Positions 19,365-27,260 of a stretch of 64,000 nt of DNA are shown here, piece after piece. The notes below the pieces were generated by a model. It was not told where the DNA came from. It did no database searches and saw nothing but the letters and a program-made list of their open reading frames with translations. Position 1 is the stretch's first letter; each line of letters starts with the position of its first letter. Made by a program: the position numbers and the translations under genes. The DNA is from Cyanobium sp. AMD-g (GTDB taxonomy: Bacteria > Cyanobacteriota > Cyanobacteriia > PCC-6307 > Cyanobiaceae). The stretch is taken from NCBI RefSeq assembly GCF_024346395.1, contig NZ_JAGQCW010000007.1, positions 1 to 64,000 of the forward strand, written 5' to 3'.

Positions 19365-20497
19365 CGGGCGGCGACGGTGACGCGGCCGGCGTCGGCCATG
19401 GCGGCGAAGGCGGGTGGGTCGGCCAGCACCGCCAGCAGGGTTTCGGCCAGGCGGTCGGTGTCGCTGAAGGGCACCAGCAGCCCGTTGTGGCCGTGCTGGA
19501 TCACCTCGTCCAGCGGCGGGTTGTCGGAGCCCACCACCAGCGCGCCGGAGGCCATCGCCTCCAGCAGGCTCCAGGAAAGGGCGTAGGGATAGGACAGGTG
19601 GACGTGGGCGGCGCTGATGCGGAACAGGGCCAGCAGCTCGCGGTGCGGCAGGGGCGGCAGGAAATGGACACGCTCCAGGGGCAGCCGGTGGCCGAGCAGG
19701 GCCAGCAGTTCGCCCTTGTGGCCCTCGGGGTGGGAGGAAGGGGCGCCGTAGCCGCTGCCGCTGCCCCCCACGATCACGGCCCGGGCGTCCGGCCGGGCGG
19801 CGAGCACGGCCGGCAGGGCCCGCAGGACGCTGCGGAAGCCCCGCAGGGGTTCAAGGTTGCGGCTGGCAAAGGTGATCACCGGATCCCCCTTCACCAGGGT
19901 GGGGCCGCCCTCCAGCCGCAGGCGGGTGCTCCCGGTGGCGGCGGGCGGCAGGGCGAGGCCTTCGTGCAGCACATGGAATCGGCTGCGCAGGTGGGGGGGG
20001 AAGGTGTCGCGGGCAAAGCGGGTGGGCACCACGCAGGCGTCGGCGTCGGCGATCGCCGCCAGGCCCATCAGGTTGCCGCGGCGCCACTGGGCCCGCAGGG
20101 CGGGGGAGGGTTCACCCAGGTCGGCATCGAAGCCATAGCCGAGCAGCAGCGGGGCGGCATAGAGCTCGGGGTAGGCGATCAGCACTGCCTCGGGCCAGAT
20201 GTCGCGCAGGTAAAGACATTCCCCCCAGCCGCTGTGGGCGAGCACGGCCTGCGGGCGGTAGCCCTGCCCACGCAGCTGCAGGCAGCGCTCCTGGACGCGC
20301 CCGGCCCGGTGCAGGTTGGTCTCCAGCAGCGGATCCACCAACCCCGCCGGCAGGGCCGGCGGCCGCCAGGCGTAGTCGAGCCGCTGGCCGCGGGGGGTGG
20401 CACCCAGACCGAGGACGCGGTGGCCGCGGCGTTCAAGGGCGGGGGTCAGATCACGAAACTGGCCGGGATGGTTCTGATGGATCAGCAACAGTTCCAT
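19298..20497 (-). CDS. Glycosyltransferase family 4
   Basis: 399 residues. The N-terminal lobe starts MELLLIHQNHPGQFRDL, typical of one GT4 subgroup. The donor-binding lobe has VITFASRNLEPLRGFRSVLRAL, VHFLPPLPHRELLALF and the EX7E-like SWSLLEAMASGALVVGSDNPPLDEVI. This is a retaining GT-B enzyme that uses a nucleotide-activated sugar. It is transcribed leftward and its stop region overlaps the TPR/GT9-like gene. Confidence 0.9.
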   Translation of the reverse strand: MELLLIHQNHPGQFRDLTPALERRGHRVLGLGATPRGQRLDYAWRPPALPAGLVDPLLETNLHRAGRVQERCLQLRGQGYRPQAVLAHSGWGECLYLRDIWPEAVLIAYPELYAAPLLLGYGFDADLGEPSPALRAQWRRGNLMGLAAIADADACVVPTRFARDTFPPHLRSRFHVLHEGLALPPAATGSTRLRLEGGPTLVKGDPVITFASRNLEPLRGFRSVLRALPAVLAARPDARAVIVGGSGSGYGAPSSHPEGHKGELLALLGHRLPLERVHFLPPLPHRELLALFRISAAHVHLSYPYALSWSLLEAMASGALVVGSDNPPLDEVIQHGHNGLLVPFSDTDRLAETLLAVLADPPAFAAMADAGRVTVAARYEVNRAAEAFEALIRSLRLLR

Positions 20498-20542
20498 CCG
20501 TTAACGCTATTACAATCCCGCTGCGTGTACCTGACCTGCGTG

Positions 20543-21658
20543 ATGTCGCTCTGGAGCCGTCTGTTCGGACGTCGGGATACGGTGAGCTGGGGTGAAAAAA
20601 AGCTGCAGAAAGATAGTGGCCTTCTGGATACTCTGGTGAGTGATCCTGGTACCGTCCCGATGGAGATGGATCGCCTGCCACAGATCACCCCCTGGTCGGC
20701 GGCGAGGCTGGGCGCGATCTTCATGGATTTCGCCCACGAAGCCACCCCCACCCGGCTGGCGGAGGCCCGGCTGGCACGCCAGTGCCTGTCGAAGTTCTGG
20801 TTGAGTGCGCCGATCGATGCGCTGGAACTTCTCTATGGCTCGGCGGTGGGCCAGAGCTATCGCCAGATGATCGGAACTGAGCTGGCCTCCCAGCCCCTGC
20901 TGCGCGATGAAGAGAGCTGGAGAGACCATCTCTCCGAGCGGCTCCAGAGCGGCTTCGATCGGCCGGAAATGGCCAATGTGCTGTTGGCGGCAATGCCCTA
21001 TTTCCGCCGCGGCAAGATGAAAGTGCGTAACTGCGAACAGAATCTTCCCGATTGGTTGCTTGAGGACTACGCCAGCCTGTTCGAACCGGAACTGCTGCCG
21101 CGGTTGCGCCAGCCCAGCCCGCTGCAGCGCCGGGCGCTGGCACCGGCGGGTGCGGTGAAGGCGGTGGGGCCAGTGGCGACCGAGGCCGACCTGCCGCCGT
21201 TGCCCCAGCTCTCCGCTTTCAGCGGCGCCCAGGCCCTGCAGCTCACCGGCAGCGAGGAGTTCCTCACCCGCCTCAACGGGCTTGTGAATCTGTTCGAGAT
21301 CGATCCGGACGACGGCGCCATCCTCCAGGAACTGGGCAGCTTCCGTCGCCAGCTGGGCCAGATCTGGCTGGACACCCCTGAGGAGCGACTGCAGCCCCTG
21401 TTTGAGAGCCCCTTCGGCGATCTCTACCGCAAGTTCCTGCGCAGCGGCTACGCCGGCACGCCCCTGGCGGAGGAGGACCGCCAACTGCGGTCCCAGCTGG
21501 CCCACTACGTGCGCAACATGACCCGCCCCAAGGCCACCCAGGTGGTGCTGGCGGTGCTGCCCTTCTTCCCCCCCGGCAAGATCGGCTTCGCCGGCGGTGA
21601 GCAGTTCATGCCCCAGTGGCTGCTGGGGGCCCTGCCCAGCCTCTATGTGAAGAGCTGA
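20543..21658 (+). CDS. Internally duplicated protein of unknown function
   Basis: 371 residues from the ATG at 20543. Two copies of a domain of about 110 residues are visible, one near residues 70-185 and one near 250-371. Each has the pattern CLSKFWLSAPIDALELLYGS / QLGQIWLDTPEERLQPLFES, then G-x-x-YR/YRK, a charged helix, VLLAAMPYFRRGKMK / VLAVLPFFPPGKIG and PDWLLEDYASLF / PQWLLGALPSLY. A Pro/Ala linker joins them. There is no signal peptide or membrane helix. I recognise no named family. It lies between a GT4 gene and the end of the type I secretion operon, so a role in the secretion/glycosylation locus is plausible but unproven. Confidence 0.8.
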   Translation: MSLWSRLFGRRDTVSWGEKKLQKDSGLLDTLVSDPGTVPMEMDRLPQITPWSAARLGAIFMDFAHEATPTRLAEARLARQCLSKFWLSAPIDALELLYGSAVGQSYRQMIGTELASQPLLRDEESWRDHLSERLQSGFDRPEMANVLLAAMPYFRRGKMKVRNCEQNLPDWLLEDYASLFEPELLPRLRQPSPLQRRALAPAGAVKAVGPVATEADLPPLPQLSAFSGAQALQLTGSEEFLTRLNGLVNLFEIDPDDGAILQELGSFRRQLGQIWLDTPEERLQPLFESPFGDLYRKFLRSGYAGTPLAEEDRQLRSQLAHYVRNMTRPKATQVVLAVLPFFPPGKIGFAGGEQFMPQWLLGALPSLYVKS

Positions 21659-21686
21659 ACAGGGCAGGCCCCAGTTCCGGGGGGAC

Positions 21687-21962
21687 TCACTCGTGGAACT
21701 CCTTCCACAGCAGCCAGTAGGTGAGGTAGCCGAGCAGGGGCAGCAGGACCATCGGGGCCAGGGCGAACAGGGTCACCACCGGCGGCAGGTGCAGCACCAG
21801 CCAAAGCAGCACCAGGCCATAGGCGAGGAAGGCCAGGGTGATGCCCACCCAGCGCTGGCGCAGGCGCTCGTTGAGCCGCAACCGCCAGGCCTTGAAACGG
21901 CGGCGGCGGCGTTGCTCGGGCGGCACGAAGCGCCACCAGTCGCCCTGGGGTCGGAGGCTCAC
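21687..21962 (-). CDS. Small two-helix membrane protein of the secretion operon
   Basis: 91 residues from the GTG at 21962, which overlaps the HlyD stop as GTGA. A basic N-terminal half (PEQRRRRRFKAWRLRLNERL) is followed by two hydrophobic helices (about residues 40-58 and 61-83) ending WLLWKEFHE. It is a cytoplasmic-membrane protein with a strongly basic cytoplasmic side. No family is recognised. Its place as the last gene of a translationally coupled exporter operon suggests an accessory role. Confidence 0.75.
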   Translation of the reverse strand: MSLRPQGDWWRFVPPEQRRRRRFKAWRLRLNERLRQRWVGITLAFLAYGLVLLWLVLHLPPVVTLFALAPMVLLPLLGYLTYWLLWKEFHE

Positions 21963-23479
21963 TGGGACCGTAGACGCTGGAGGTTGCGGCGCTGGTCTTC
22001 GAACAGGCCGGTGAGCAGGCTGATCACGCGTCGCTCGCGCAGCTTGATGTCGGCGGTGAGGGCCATGCCGGCCTGGAGCGGCACGCTGCCCGCATCAGGC
22101 AGGGGGATGGACTGGCGACCGAGCTTGAGGATGACCGGAAAGTGGAGGCCCTCGGCCTGGGTGCCGAGCACCTGGGTCTGCTCCTCGGGGGTGAGGGCAT
22201 CGGAGCCGATGCGTTCCACCGTGGCCGGCAGGTAGCCGAAGCTGCTGGCGGGGAAGGTCTCGATCGAGAGCTCGGCGCTCTGGCCCACCTGCACGAAGCC
22301 GATGGCCTTGTTGGGCAGGTACACCTTGGCTCGCAGGGACTCCTGGGGCACCACCTTCAGCAGGGGGGTGGTGGCGTTGACACCCACCACGCTGCCGGCG
22401 CTGGCGTCGACATCGAAGACGAGGCCATCGGCGGGGGCGGTGAGCAGGCCGTACTGGATCTGGAGGCGGGCCTGGCGGATCTGGGCGTCGAGATCACTGA
22501 TCTGGCGCAGGTTGGCTTCGATCGCGGTGCGCAGCTCCACGTCAGTGCCGGATCCGGTGTTGACCAGCTGGGAGCGCAGGCGGGCGATCTCGCGCTCCTC
22601 TTCGGCCACGCTGGTGCGCAGGTCCTGCATCTTGTTGCGGGCCTCGAGCAGCTGCACCTCACTGACGGCGCCATCGCGCACCAGGGACTGGTAGCGGCGT
22701 TCGATGTCGGCGTAGATGCGCAGGGAATCGCGGTAGCCGGCCAGGCGGGTGGTGCTCTTGGCCAGTTCCTCGCGGGCGGCGTCCAGGCGGCTGCTGAGCT
22801 CACGGGCGCGGTCGCGCAGCTGGTTCTGCTGGTTGGCGGTGAGGCCGGCGGTGGCGGCCTCCTCGCCGAGGGTGACCTTGGCGACGCGGTTCTCGTTGAG
22901 CAGCCGCTCGCGGATGCTCTCGGCGGCGGCCAGCTTGCTGCGGGGTTCGCGCAGGTCGAAGCGGATCAGGGGCTGGCCCTTTCTCACCGACTGGCCCTCC
23001 TTCACCAGCACCTCCTCCACCACACCGGGGACGGGGGAAGCGACGTCCTTGACGGTGCTGGAGGGCTCGAGCTTGCCGGGCACGGCCACGGTTTCGGAGA
23101 TCGGCGCCGTGACGCTCCAGAGGCCGAGGGCGGCGACCCCGCCCAACCCAGCCCAGACCAGCAGGCTGGAGCTGCGGCGGCTCTTGCGCAGCACCACGGT
23201 GTCGCGGAACGACCATTCCTTGGCCGTTTCCGATCCGGCGGTGGTGAGGCCGCTGCCGAAGGGGTGGCTGGCCACTGCCGGGTCGGTTGGGGCCTCCGCC
23301 GGCGACGCTTCCGCCGCCGGCCCTTCGGCGGGCAGGGACCGCTGGCCCACCAGATCGAAGCGCACCGGAATCACCGGGTGGCGGCGGCGGGAGCGGGGGG
23401 AGCGCAGCCAGTCGACGCAGCCGTCGAGCAGGGACACCAGACGGGAGGCGGCATCGGAGGAACGGGGTGGGGTGGCCAT
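21959..23479 (-). CDS. HlyD-family membrane fusion protein (type I secretion adaptor)
   Basis: 506 residues from the ATG at 23479, whose A is shared with the stop of the ABC gene. The order is: a cytoplasmic N-terminus of about 100 residues, one membrane helix at about 104-125, a lipoyl-like half (VASPVPGVVEEVLVKEGQSV), long coiled-coil hairpin helices (about 190-330), the second lipoyl half and a beta-barrel domain. This is the periplasmic adaptor that links an inner-membrane ABC exporter to a TolC-type outer-membrane channel. No TolC gene is in the window. Confidence 0.93.
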   Translation of the reverse strand: MATPPRSSDAASRLVSLLDGCVDWLRSPRSRRRHPVIPVRFDLVGQRSLPAEGPAAEASPAEAPTDPAVASHPFGSGLTTAGSETAKEWSFRDTVVLRKSRRSSSLLVWAGLGGVAALGLWSVTAPISETVAVPGKLEPSSTVKDVASPVPGVVEEVLVKEGQSVRKGQPLIRFDLREPRSKLAAAESIRERLLNENRVAKVTLGEEAATAGLTANQQNQLRDRARELSSRLDAAREELAKSTTRLAGYRDSLRIYADIERRYQSLVRDGAVSEVQLLEARNKMQDLRTSVAEEEREIARLRSQLVNTGSGTDVELRTAIEANLRQISDLDAQIRQARLQIQYGLLTAPADGLVFDVDASAGSVVGVNATTPLLKVVPQESLRAKVYLPNKAIGFVQVGQSAELSIETFPASSFGYLPATVERIGSDALTPEEQTQVLGTQAEGLHFPVILKLGRQSIPLPDAGSVPLQAGMALTADIKLRERRVISLLTGLFEDQRRNLQRLRSQ

Positions 23480-26430
23480 CAGCTGAGACCCTCCTGGTTC
23501 TGGCTGCGGAAGAGGGCGTAGTACCAGCCGCGCAGCTGCATCAGCTGGCGGTGGTTGCCCTGCTCCATCACGGCGCCCTTGTCCATCAGCACGATCAGGT
23601 CGGCGGGCTGGACGGTGGAGAGGCGGTGGGTGATGAAGAAGACGGTGCGGCCCCGGAAGGCCTCGAACAGGTTGATGCACACCTGGCGCTCGGTGCTGGC
23701 GTCGAGCGCGCTGGTGGCCTCATCGAGGATCAGCATCTGGGGGTTCTGGAGCACAGCCCGGGCCAGGGCTAGGCGCTGACGCTGGCCTCCCGAGAGGCCG
23801 GCGCCCCGCTCACCGACGCTGGAGTTGTAGCCCTGGGGCATCTGCATGATGAAGTCGTGGGCGCAGGCGATGCGGGCGGCGCGGATCATCTCGGCGGCGG
23901 TGGCATCGGGCTTCACCATCAGCAGGTTCTCGCGGATGGTGCCGTCGAAGAGGAGCGAATCCTGGGGCACCACCCCGATCTGGCGGCGCAGGGAATAGAG
24001 CTCCACCTTGCCGATGTCGAGGCCGTCGATCAGGACGCTGCCCCGCTCCGGCGGATAGAAGCGGGAGAGCAGCTTGAGCAGGGTGGATTTGCCGCTGCCG
24101 GAGCCCCCCACCAGCCCCACGAAGGAGCCGGCGGGGATCTCCAGATCCACCCCATCGAGCACCAGGGGGCCCTGGTCGCGGAAGCGGAAGCCCACATCGA
24201 CGAACTGCACCCGGCCTTGCAGGGGGGGCAGGGGGATGTTGCTGGCCTGCTCGCTGGTCTGCTCAGTGTCGCGGTCGACCACATCGGCCACCATGCGCAG
24301 CGACTGGGTGTTGAACTGGAAGTCCTGCCAGGTGCCCACCAGTTGCACCATGGGCTGGCGGATGTGGCCGGAGAGGATGTTGAAGGCGAACAGGGCGCCA
24401 AGGTTGAGCTTGCCCTGGATGACCAGCCAGATCGCCACGGCGATCACCACCAGCTGGCTGAGGTTGCTGAGGAAACTGGAGAGGTTGGCGATCGATTCGC
24501 GGGTCACCTTGAGCTTGAAGTCTTCGCCGATGTAGGCGGAATAGCGGTTCTGGAATTCCCAGCGGGTCTTGAGTTCGGCGTTCTGGGATTTGATCGTCTG
24601 GATGCCGGTGATGGCTTCGTTGAGGAAGCTGGAGGCGCGCACCGCCTGGGCCATGGTGCGGTTGATCTGGCTGCGCACCAGGGGATTGCTGACCAGGCCC
24701 ACGGCGGCGATCAGGGGCAGGGTGGCCAGGGTCACCAGGGTCAGCAGCGGGCTGATGGCGAAGAGGATGGCCAGGTAGATCAGGCTGAAGCCGAAATCCA
24801 CCAGGGTGGGCAGGGTCTGGCCGAGCAGGAAGTCGCGCAGGCGATCGAGCTGGGAGAAATAGAAGGTGATCTGGCCCACGGGGCGGGCATCGAAGAATCC
24901 CTGGGGCAGCCGCACCAACTGGTCGAGGATCGTGGCCTTGGCGTCCTGGTCGACGCGGTTGGCCAGGTCGGTGAACAGGAAGCTGCGCAGCGTCTTGAAG
25001 ATGCTCTCCATCAAGGTGGCGAGCAGCATCACGCTGGCGATGCTGACCAGGGCGCCGATGTTGCGACTGGCCACCACGCTCTGGATCAGCACCATCAGGC
25101 CGAGGGGGAAGACGATGCGCAGGGCGTTGATCAGCACCGAGGCCACCAGCACCTCGATCAGCTCGCGGCGGTGCTGGCGCAGGAAGGGGAAATACCAGCT
25201 CCAGCTGAAGCGCTGCTGCTTGGCATCGGGTTTGCGGTCGAAGAGCAGCAGCTCCACCAGGCCCCCCTCGTGGGTGATGAGCTCCTCGGCCGGCACCAGC
25301 AGGGCGCCGAGTTCGGCTTCCAGCAGGCGGGCGCGGCCATCGGGTTCGACGCCATCGAGCAGGCCGAAGTGGCCGTTCTGGAACAGCAGGGCCGGGGCGG
25401 GCACGCGCCCCAGGCGGCTGGCGGGCACGCGCGAGAGCACCACCCGCAGGCCGAGGGTGTCCATGATCTGGCCGATGTTGACCAGGTTGAGCTGGTCCTG
25501 GCGCTGCAGGATGGCGTCCACCTGGTCGGCGAGGGCGTCGCGGTTGAGGGGCAGGCCGAAGTAGTCAGCCAGGGCCTGGCAGAGGGCGATGGGCACGGCG
25601 CGGACACCGCTGGCCCGGCCCAGGGCCAGCTGGCCGCTGCGGTCGCCGGCGCGGCGGGGCGGTGGTTCGAGGGCGGGGGCGTAGGTGCCGCCGGCCCCCT
25701 CGGCCAGCACGGTGGGGGTGAGGAGGTCGGGGCCGAGGGTGATGGGGGGTTCGGCCTCCCGGGGCATCGCCAGGCCCACGAGCCGCAGCCAGGGGGCCTC
25801 GGGGCCGGGGCGCATCAGGGGACGGTCCGACCAGGGCTCGGCCAGGGGCAGGCCGCTGCTGGCGAACCAGCGGAAGCCCGGAGGCAGGCCCAGCTCTCCG
25901 GGCCCGCCCGGGGGCAGGCTGCGCAGGCGCACCTGCTCGGGCGGCAGGGGCCAGTCCTCGAGCAGGGCCTCGCCGTGGGGATCCCGTTGGGCCAGCGCCA
26001 GCAGCAGGGTGTGGAGCTCGGCGGCGCTGGGCTGGTTGGCGAACCAGGCGGCGAAGTCGGGATGGCCGCTCAGGAGGTCGCGGAAGGCGGCGGCGGGCAG
26101 CTGGAGGGCCTCCACTTCGGTGGTGGCGCGCAGGTGCTCGCAGGGGTCGCAGCGCAGCAGGCCGGCCCAGCCGGCTAGGGATCCGGGGCCGAGGCGCTCG
26201 ATCGTGCGCAGGCCCCGGCCGCTGGGGCTGGGGCCGAGGCTGCGCAACTGGCCGCTGCAGAGCAGCAGCACGCCCTCGGGTAAGACGTCCGGGCGCAGGA
26301 CGGTCTGGCCGAGCCGGAAGCGCAGGGGCTCCAGCAGGGAATCGATCGCGTCGCGGCGGGCGGGGGGCAGCCGGTCGAAGGGGGCGAAGTCGTTGAGCAG
26401 TCCGCTGATGGCTCCGGGGGAGGAGGTCAT
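23479..26430 (-). CDS. Type I secretion ABC exporter with cNMP-like and C39-like domains
   Basis: 983 residues from the ATG at 26430; the frame is open much further upstream but there it lies antisense-like over the PPIase gene. Residues about 10-140 resemble a cyclic-nucleotide-binding fold but lack the conserved Gly-Glu of the phosphate cassette. A C39-like domain follows (about 290-440); the catalytic Cys of the DCG motif is missing, so it should bind substrate rather than cleave it. Six membrane helices precede the ATPase: Walker A GGSGSGKST (about 775-783), signature LSGGQRQRLALARA, Walker B MLILDEATSALD and H-loop ITHRLST. The layout resembles the HetC/HlyB group. Confidence 0.93.
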   Translation of the reverse strand: MTSSPGAISGLLNDFAPFDRLPPARRDAIDSLLEPLRFRLGQTVLRPDVLPEGVLLLCSGQLRSLGPSPSGRGLRTIERLGPGSLAGWAGLLRCDPCEHLRATTEVEALQLPAAAFRDLLSGHPDFAAWFANQPSAAELHTLLLALAQRDPHGEALLEDWPLPPEQVRLRSLPPGGPGELGLPPGFRWFASSGLPLAEPWSDRPLMRPGPEAPWLRLVGLAMPREAEPPITLGPDLLTPTVLAEGAGGTYAPALEPPPRRAGDRSGQLALGRASGVRAVPIALCQALADYFGLPLNRDALADQVDAILQRQDQLNLVNIGQIMDTLGLRVVLSRVPASRLGRVPAPALLFQNGHFGLLDGVEPDGRARLLEAELGALLVPAEELITHEGGLVELLLFDRKPDAKQQRFSWSWYFPFLRQHRRELIEVLVASVLINALRIVFPLGLMVLIQSVVASRNIGALVSIASVMLLATLMESIFKTLRSFLFTDLANRVDQDAKATILDQLVRLPQGFFDARPVGQITFYFSQLDRLRDFLLGQTLPTLVDFGFSLIYLAILFAISPLLTLVTLATLPLIAAVGLVSNPLVRSQINRTMAQAVRASSFLNEAITGIQTIKSQNAELKTRWEFQNRYSAYIGEDFKLKVTRESIANLSSFLSNLSQLVVIAVAIWLVIQGKLNLGALFAFNILSGHIRQPMVQLVGTWQDFQFNTQSLRMVADVVDRDTEQTSEQASNIPLPPLQGRVQFVDVGFRFRDQGPLVLDGVDLEIPAGSFVGLVGGSGSGKSTLLKLLSRFYPPERGSVLIDGLDIGKVELYSLRRQIGVVPQDSLLFDGTIRENLLMVKPDATAAEMIRAARIACAHDFIMQMPQGYNSSVGERGAGLSGGQRQRLALARAVLQNPQMLILDEATSALDASTERQVCINLFEAFRGRTVFFITHRLSTVQPADLIVLMDKGAVMEQGNHRQLMQLRGWYYALFRSQNQEGLS

Positions 26431-27260
26431 GGGCTGTCGTCCTCCTGCAGCAGGGCGAGCATCGCGTCGAGGGGCGGCAGCGTCTGGCCTTCGAGCAGGA
26501 GCCGCGCCCGCTGCTCGAGCCATTCCTCGAAGAGTTCGCCCATCATGCGCTCCCTGGTGAGGTCGTTCAACTCGGCCGGCAGGAACTGTTCGAGCCTCAG
26601 CACCACCCAGCTCTCGCCGGCCATGAAGGGTTCGAACAGCTGGCCGGGGCGGCCACGGCGCAGGCGGCTGACCAGGCTCTCGTGGCCGGCGGCCAATGGC
26701 AGGGGGCCGATCTGGCCGCGGCAATGGCGCTCGGGGCCTTCGGAATGGAGCGGCGCCAGGGCGTCGAAATCGGCTTCGCCCTCGGCGATCTGGTGGTGCA
26801 GCTCCGCGGCGAGGTCCTCGCTGTCGACACGCAACAGGGAATAGACCACCTGGTCGAGCTCGGGTTTGCGCTGCAGGAATCGCACTTCCACCTCGTCCTC
26901 CCAGCGGCAGCGCACCAGGCGCTGCAGGCGCCGCTTCTGGGTGGCGAGGATGCGCAGGTCGTCGAAGACCAGGCCGCGCTCCTGGAGCCAGCCGGGCACC
27001 TGGTCGTCCTCGCTGATGCCCCGGCGTTCCAGGAAGGCCGCCATCAGGGCCTTCTCCTCCTCGATGGGCAGGGGAATGGCGTGCACGAGCTGGTCGAGCA
27101 CCCAGGCGCGGGCCAGGGGCCGGGCCTGGCCCTGCTGGCGGATCAGGCGGTTGAGTTCGGAGAGGGCCAGCCAGGGGCGGCCGGGGGGCAGTTCCACCAC
27201 CGCCGGCTCCGGCAGGCCGGAGAGGGGTTCGGGCAGGGTGTCGCGGGCGGTGCTCATCAT
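26427..27260 (-). CDS. Parvulin/SurA-like peptidyl-prolyl isomerase of the secretion operon
   Basis: 277 residues. The N-terminal half is helical (LSELNRLIRQQG, IPLPIEEEKALMAAFLERRG), like the chaperone part of SurA/PpiC. The C-terminal half resembles a rotamase domain: FDALAPLHSEG, GQIGPLPLA, LVSRLRRGRPGQLFEPF, SWVVLRLEQFLPAEL. No signal peptide is seen, so it may act in the cytoplasm, keeping the substrate unfolded before export. It overlaps the GT fusion upstream and the ABC gene downstream by 4 nt each. Foldases of this kind accompany cyanobacterial type I exporters. Confidence 0.82.
   Translation of the reverse strand: MMSTARDTLPEPLSGLPEPAVVELPPGRPWLALSELNRLIRQQGQARPLARAWVLDQLVHAIPLPIEEEKALMAAFLERRGISEDDQVPGWLQERGLVFDDLRILATQKRRLQRLVRCRWEDEVEVRFLQRKPELDQVVYSLLRVDSEDLAAELHHQIAEGEADFDALAPLHSEGPERHCRGQIGPLPLAAGHESLVSRLRRGRPGQLFEPFMAGESWVVLRLEQFLPAELNDLTRERMMGELFEEWLEQRARLLLEGQTLPPLDAMLALLQEDDSP

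Noticed and set aside
23857-26178. A 773-codon open frame on the + strand opposite the ABC exporter
   Set aside because: Same composition bias and no recognisable domains; the reverse strand carries the complete exporter motifs.
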